NCBI GenBank assembly: GCA_021738405.1
Contig: JAIPCC010000018.1
Coordinates: 1-33,982 of the forward strand
Source: Crocinitomicaceae bacterium
GTDB lineage: Bacteria; Bacteroidota; Bacteroidia; Flavobacteriales_D; Crocinitomicaceae
Direction: 5' to 3'
DNA: 33,982 nt
Notes under the pieces: generated by a model
Databases searched by the model: none
What the model saw: the letters and a program-made list of their open reading frames with translations, nothing else
What the model was told of the DNA's origin: nothing
In this document: piece by piece, positions 29,986 through 33,982 of the stretch
How positions within the stretch are numbered: the stretch's first letter is position 1
How the letters are laid out: every line of letters starts with the position of its first letter
Made by a program: the position numbers and the translations under genes

Positions 29986-31944
29986 TTAACCGACATGTTG
30001 CTGCGTAATTTTTTCTTGGTTGAGTTGAAAAATAGTGGAGATTGTCTGGACAATAGACTGAGTATCAAAGCCGCAGTCGGCCCAGAGTTCTTCTTGGGTG
30101 CCGTGGTGAATATATTCGTCTGGAATACCGAGGCGAACAACCTCTGCTTGGTATTTTTGATCGACCATAAATTCGAGTACTGCCGACCCAAAACCACCCA
30201 TGAGGCAGCCGTCTTCTACGGTAATCACTTTCTTGAACTTGCTGAATACTTCGTGTAAAAGGAGGGTGTCTAGCGGCTTGACAAAGCGCATGTCGTAGTG
30301 GGCAATCGATACACCAGCACCTTTGAGCGCTTCAATGGCCTTTTGTGCAAAATTACCCGGATGACCAATGGTCAGAATAGCGATGTCTTCGCCAGCAGTT
30401 ACTTTGCGGCCTTCGCCAATCTTGATTTCTTTAAATGGTGTTTTCCATTCGGTCATGACGCCGTTTCCGCGCGGGTAGCGAATAGAGAAGGGGCCTTGAT
30501 TGGGCAACTGTGCGGTGTACATGAGGTTGCGCAGTTCTTCTTCGTTCATAGGGGCCGCTACAACCATGTTTGGAATCATGCGCATGTAGGCGAGGTCATA
30601 AGCACCGTGGTGTGTTGCACCGTCGGCACCTACTAAACCACCGCGGTCTAGGCAGAAAACGACATTGAGGTTTTGGATCGCGACATCGTGCAAGACTTGG
30701 TCAAAAGCACGTTGCATGAAGGAAGAATAGATGTTGCAAAACGGTACCATACCTTGTGTGGCGAGGCCAGCACTGAAAGTAACGGCGTGTTGTTCGGCGA
30801 TGCCGACGTCGAAAGCGCGCTTGGGCATGGCTTGCATCATGATATTGAGCGAGCAGCCAGAAGGCATCGCGGGCGTTACACCCATGATTTTGTCGTTCTT
30901 TTCTGCGAGCTCTACAATGCTGTAGCCAAATACATCTTGGTATTTAGGCGGCTCTGGAGACTTAGGTACAATTTTGACAATTTCACCGGTTTCTTTGTTG
31001 AACACCCCTGGCGCATGCCATTTGGTAGGGTTGCCCTCTTCAGAGAATTTGTAGCCAGCGCCTTTACGCGTGACACAATGCAGGATTTTTGGACCCGGGA
31101 TGTCTTTGAGGTCGGCCATGACTTTGGCAAGACCAATGACGTCGTGACCGTCTACAGGGCCAAAATAGCGGAAGTTAAAGGCTTCAAATAGGTTGGATTG
31201 CTTCAAGAGCGTGCCTTTGAGGGCATGAGATACTTTAGAGGCAATGGTTTGGGCATCTGGGCCAAATTTGGAGACTTTTCCGAGTAGTTTCCAGACTTCG
31301 TCTTTGACTTTGTTGTAAGTATGCGAAGTGGTGATGTCGGTGAGGTATTCTTTGAGGGCGCCAACGTTGGGGTCAATAGACATGCAGTTGTCATTGAGGA
31401 TAACGAGGAGGTTGGCGTCTTTTTCAAAGCCAGCGTGGTTGAGCCCTTCAAAAGCCAAGCCTGCGGTCATGGCGCCATCGCCAATAACTGCGATGTGTTG
31501 ACGCTGGGTTTCGCCTTTGTAGTGGTTGGCTACAGCCATTCCTAGAGCGGCTGAAATAGAAGTGGAGGAGTGACCCACGCCAAAGGTGTCGTATTCGCTT
31601 TCTGAGCGCTTCGGAAAACCAGAAATACCACCTTTGAGGCGGTTGGTGTGGAATTTTTCTCTGCGGCCAGTTAATATTTTGTGTCCGTAGGCTTGGTGCC
31701 CGACGTCCCAGACGAGTTGGTCTTCTGGCGTATTAAAGGCGTAGTGTAAAGCAACTGTAAGTTCTACCACGCCTAAAGATGCACCAAAGTGAGAATTACC
31801 GATTTCTGAAATGACGTCGACGATGTATTGACGCAATTCTTGGGCAACTTGTGGGAGTTGTTCTTCTGTAAAATTCGCGCGTAGGTCGCTCGGAACAGTA
31901 ATTTGCGAAAGGAAAGGGCCGGGCTTGTACGGGTGATTTGACAT
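29986..31944 (-). CDS. dxs: 1-deoxy-D-xylulose-5-phosphate synthase
   Basis: A thiamine-diphosphate enzyme of 652 residues that condenses pyruvate and glyceraldehyde-3-phosphate, the first step of the MEP isoprenoid pathway. Features in order: F-G-A-S-L-G-V-V-E-L-T-V-A-L-H, D-V-G-H-Q-A-Y-G-H-K, the ThDP/Mg site G-D-G-A-M-T-A-G ... N-D-N-C-M-S-I, catalytic Glu in G-I-A-E-Q-H-A-V-T-F, and D-R-G-G-L-V-G-A-D-G-A-T-H-H-G. The C-terminal transketolase domain ends around 640. A TAACTTTG box ends 5 bp before the ATG, so the leader is very short. It is unrelated in function to the adjacent permease. Confidence 0.96.
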   Translation of the reverse strand: MSNHPYKPGPFLSQITVPSDLRANFTEEQLPQVAQELRQYIVDVISEIGNSHFGASLGVVELTVALHYAFNTPEDQLVWDVGHQAYGHKILTGRREKFHTNRLKGGISGFPKRSESEYDTFGVGHSSTSISAALGMAVANHYKGETQRQHIAVIGDGAMTAGLAFEGLNHAGFEKDANLLVILNDNCMSIDPNVGALKEYLTDITTSHTYNKVKDEVWKLLGKVSKFGPDAQTIASKVSHALKGTLLKQSNLFEAFNFRYFGPVDGHDVIGLAKVMADLKDIPGPKILHCVTRKGAGYKFSEEGNPTKWHAPGVFNKETGEIVKIVPKSPEPPKYQDVFGYSIVELAEKNDKIMGVTPAMPSGCSLNIMMQAMPKRAFDVGIAEQHAVTFSAGLATQGMVPFCNIYSSFMQRAFDQVLHDVAIQNLNVVFCLDRGGLVGADGATHHGAYDLAYMRMIPNMVVAAPMNEEELRNLMYTAQLPNQGPFSIRYPRGNGVMTEWKTPFKEIKIGEGRKVTAGEDIAILTIGHPGNFAQKAIEALKGAGVSIAHYDMRFVKPLDTLLLHEVFSKFKKVITVEDGCLMGGFGSAVLEFMVDQKYQAEVVRLGIPDEYIHHGTQEELWADCGFDTQSIVQTISTIFQLNQEKITQQHVG

Positions 31945-31949
31945 ATGAA

Positions 31950-31957
31950 CAAAGTTA
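31950..31957 (-). promoter_or_regulatory. -7 promoter box of dxs (TAACTTTG)
   Basis: The minus strand has TAACTTTG, an exact TAnnTTTG match, ending 5 bp before the dxs ATG at 31944. It lies within the 69-bp gap after the flippase gene. No clear -33 element is seen. Confidence 0.5.
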
Positions 31958-32013
31958 AGCGTTTCGGTAGCTAAATAAACACCCTAACGCAGAAAATGTT
32001 CAATTAGTATCGG

Positions 32014-33468
32014 CTACTGCCTTTTGAGGTTGGTTTTTTCTAAGACGAAAGCAAAGCCCACAAAAGAAAGCACCAAGAGGTTGTGCAAGAAATGGTTAAT
32101 GATGGCTTTGGAGAAATTGATTTGTTGCCCGATCCAAAATAAGACCAAACTCAGGCCTAAATAAAGCGCAAATTTTTTAATGTTATACGGAATCGGAAAG
32201 TGTCGCTGCCCAAGCCAATAAGAGAGGAGCATTTGGGTGGCATAGACAATGAGCGTAGCCCAGGCGCTGGCCATGTATTTGTATTGTGGAATGTAATAGA
32301 CGTTGATGGCAATGGTGAGCAGTGCGCCAACGATGGTAATGTATGCACCGTATTGTGTTTTACCGCTGAGCTTGTACCAAATACTTTGGTTGTAATAAAT
32401 GCCCAAAAACACATTGGCCATCAATAAAATCGGCACCACCTTCAAGCCTTCCCAGTAGGCTTCTTTTTGGATAAAATGCTTGAATATCTCCAAATTCAAG
32501 CTCACTAATAGGAATACTGCACAAACCATAGCCACAAAAACATTCATGATCCGCACATAAACGGTGTTGCGGTCTTGGTTTTGCATTTGCTTGAAAAAGA
32601 ACGGCTCTGCTGCGTAGCGATAGGCCTGTAAAATGATGGTCACGAGCATGGCTAGTTTGTAACAGGCGCTGTAAATCCCGACTTGTGATTCCGCATAACT
32701 CAGGGAGTCTGGAACTGTGGGGTCGTAGAGCAAATGCTTGAGTAAAATGCGGTCGAAGGTTTCGTTGATGATCCCTGCAAAACCTGCAATGACGAGCGGA
32801 ATCGCGTAGCGCCACATGCGCTTGTAGAGGCTCCAATCTCTGACAAAAAGCACTTTGAAAATGCTGTCGTAAAGCAAAAGTGGCTTGGCCAAAGAGGAAA
32901 TCAGGTTGGCCAACAGTATAAACAGCACGCCTTCTTCTGGGCGCTCGGCACTGAAAAAGAACACCATTGCGATGACGTTGAGCGCAATATTGATTCCGAT
33001 GCTCGTCATTTGAATAGCGGCAAAGCGCAGTGCTTTTTCTTCGACGCGCAAGCGTGCCAGCGGAAGGGCGGTGATGGCGTCAATCATGACGATCGTTCCC
33101 AACAAGACCACATATTCGTTGTGCCCTTCAAAAAGCAAGGCCGTTGCGATGTCGTTATTAAAGTACAGCAGCACCACATAAAAAAGTGCGTTCATGCCCA
33201 CTACCGACCAAAAAGCGGCGCTGTAAGCTTTGTCTTTATCGCCTTCATTTTGCAAGAAACGAAAGAAGGCGGTTTCCATCCCGAAGGTGAGCAGTACAAT
33301 TAGGAAAGCGACCCAAGCGTAGAGTTCGGAAATGACGCCGTAGTCGGAGGTTTGCGCAAAATAGTAGGTGTGGAGCGGGACCAGCAAATAGTTCAGCAAG
33401 CGCCCTAAAATAGAGGGCAAGCCGTAAATGGCTGTTTGGCCAACTAATTTGCGGATGGGGTTGCTCAT
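32014..33468 (-). CDS. Wzx-like polysaccharide flippase (MOP superfamily)
   Basis: A 484-residue inner-membrane protein with about 14 hydrophobic helices. The start, G-Q-T-A-I-Y-G-L-P-S-I-L-G-R-L-L-N-Y-L-L-V-P-L, is the typical first helix of oligosaccharide flippases (RfbX/Wzx), and M-E-T-A-F-F-R-F-L follows in helix 3. It would flip lipid-linked oligosaccharide across the inner membrane. No glycosyltransferases sit next to it in this window, so the polymer is unknown. It starts 3 bp after the enoyl-CoA hydratase gene, suggesting co-transcription. Confidence 0.9.
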   Translation of the reverse strand: MSNPIRKLVGQTAIYGLPSILGRLLNYLLVPLHTYYFAQTSDYGVISELYAWVAFLIVLLTFGMETAFFRFLQNEGDKDKAYSAAFWSVVGMNALFYVVLLYFNNDIATALLFEGHNEYVVLLGTIVMIDAITALPLARLRVEEKALRFAAIQMTSIGINIALNVIAMVFFFSAERPEEGVLFILLANLISSLAKPLLLYDSIFKVLFVRDWSLYKRMWRYAIPLVIAGFAGIINETFDRILLKHLLYDPTVPDSLSYAESQVGIYSACYKLAMLVTIILQAYRYAAEPFFFKQMQNQDRNTVYVRIMNVFVAMVCAVFLLVSLNLEIFKHFIQKEAYWEGLKVVPILLMANVFLGIYYNQSIWYKLSGKTQYGAYITIVGALLTIAINVYYIPQYKYMASAWATLIVYATQMLLSYWLGQRHFPIPYNIKKFALYLGLSLVLFWIGQQINFSKAIINHFLHNLLVLSFVGFAFVLEKTNLKRQ

Positions 33469-33471
33469 TAT

Positions 33472-33982
33472 TTAAGCTCTGAAGTTCGGCTTGCGTTTTT
33501 CTAAAAATGCAGTAGTGCCTTCTTTAAAGTCAGTAGTGCCAAAGCATTTGCCAAATTCTTCAATCTCGACTTCAAAACCATTCACACCTTCTGTAAAGCC
33601 TGCATTGACGCAACGAATAGCCGCGGCAATTGCCATTGGCGAGTTGGCCAGCATTTTTTGAGCCATGGTTTCACAAGTATCAAGTAAATCAGCTTGCTCT
33701 ACAACGGCATTGACCAAACCCCACTGGAGGGCTTCGTCGGCCTTGAGCATACCGGCAGTGAAGATGATTTCGTTGGCTTTGCCGCGCCCGATGAGTTGGG
33801 CCAAGCGCTGGGTGCCACCGTAACCAGGGATGACGCCAAGCGAGGTTTCTGGCAAGCCCATTCTGGCGTTGCTGCTCGCGATGCGGATATGTGCCGCCAT
33901 GGCGAGTTCTAAATCGCCGCCAAGGGCAAAACCGTTCACCGCCGCAATAACGGGCGTGCTGAGTTGTTCGATGAAATCAAAT
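33472..33982 (-). CDS. enoyl-CoA hydratase/isomerase, C-terminal part (5' end outside window)
   Basis: Crotonase-fold enzyme of fatty-acid beta-oxidation. The frame is open to the window edge and reads F-D-F-I-E-Q-L-S-T-P-V-I-A-A-V-N-G-F-A-L-G-G-D-L-E-L-A-M-A, so the GTG at 33939 is an internal valine codon. The two catalytic glutamates appear in place: one in G-G-D-L-E-L-A and one in G-L-P-E-T-S-L-G. A-L-Q-W-G-L-V-N-A-V-V and a final F-L-E-K-R-K-P-N-F complete the family pattern. About 169 residues are visible; the missing part is the N-terminal third, including the oxyanion-hole strand. Confidence 0.92.
   Translation of the reverse strand, partial: FDFIEQLSTPVIAAVNGFALGGDLELAMAAHIRIASSNARMGLPETSLGVIPGYGGTQRLAQLIGRGKANEIIFTAGMLKADEALQWGLVNAVVEQADLLDTCETMAQKMLANSPMAIAAAIRCVNAGFTEGVNGFEVEIEEFGKCFGTTDFKEGTTAFLEKRKPNFRA

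Noticed and set aside
30673-31191. 172-residue open frame on the plus strand inside dxs
   Set aside because: It is antisense to a certain dxs gene and resembles no protein; such frames arise from codon bias on the opposite strand.

Overview
The window is chromosomal DNA from a member of the Bacteroidota, probably Flavobacteriales or a close relative. The sequence evidence is a SusC/SusD pair, a type IX secretion (T9SS type A) sorting domain, a DUF4296 lipoprotein beside dihydroorotase, the Bacteroidota-style ctaB/cox3/cox3/cox4/SCO/DUF420 gene order, and TAnnTTTG promoter boxes in place of Shine-Dalgarno-led starts. I could not assign a genus. I saw no tRNA, rRNA, CRISPR array, insertion sequence or prophage gene, and no gene-free stretch exceeds about 230 bases.

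Layout. (1) 1-3058: the end of murI, then a minus-strand group GT2 glycosyltransferase - pyrC - DUF4296 lipoprotein. (2) 3073-4612: prs-rplY, ending in a clear terminator. (3) 4667-8435: a plus-strand operon of an ABC exporter, a cytosolic periplasmic-binding-fold protein and a secreted propeller-like protein, joined by ATGA overlaps, with a possible 36-residue membrane peptide after it. (4) 8432-17099: a tight minus-strand run of 12 genes: a conserved unknown, a lipoprotein, ctaB, two cox3 genes, cox4, two SCO proteins, DUF420, a small membrane protein, dCMP deaminase and a C-terminal processing peptidase. It assembles and matures an aa3-type cytochrome oxidase, but subunits I and II are not here. 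(5) 17186-29943: a polysaccharide utilization locus. (6) 29986-33982: dxs, a Wzx/MOP flippase and a partial enoyl-CoA hydratase.

The most interesting part is the polysaccharide locus. Its core operon is susC-susD-PKD lipoprotein-GH16-GH3, which fits use of a beta-1,3- or mixed-linked glucan such as laminarin. Upstream is a two-gene unit, an FHS-type sugar permease and a Nudix-fold transcription factor whose catalytic Nudix residues are lost (NrtR/AraR-like). Downstream is a T9SS-exported protein with two tandem carbohydrate-binding-like repeats. I found a 21-bp inverted repeat, TTATTGT-N7-ACAATAA, twice (perfect) between the regulator and susC. Degenerate 12/14 copies lie before the T9SS protein gene and before the permease gene. 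This predicts one regulon, with the Nudix-like protein as the probable sensor and repressor/activator. The T9SS protein and the PKD lipoprotein also appear to share a homologous domain, so both probably recognise the same glycan.

Other notable features are large extracytoplasmic insertions at the same loop in both Cox3 proteins, a perfect EF-hand calcium loop inside a DUF420 membrane protein, a second SCO protein lacking the copper-ligand histidine, a dihydroorotase with QxH in place of HxH, and overlapping divergent promoters that imply very short or absent mRNA leaders.
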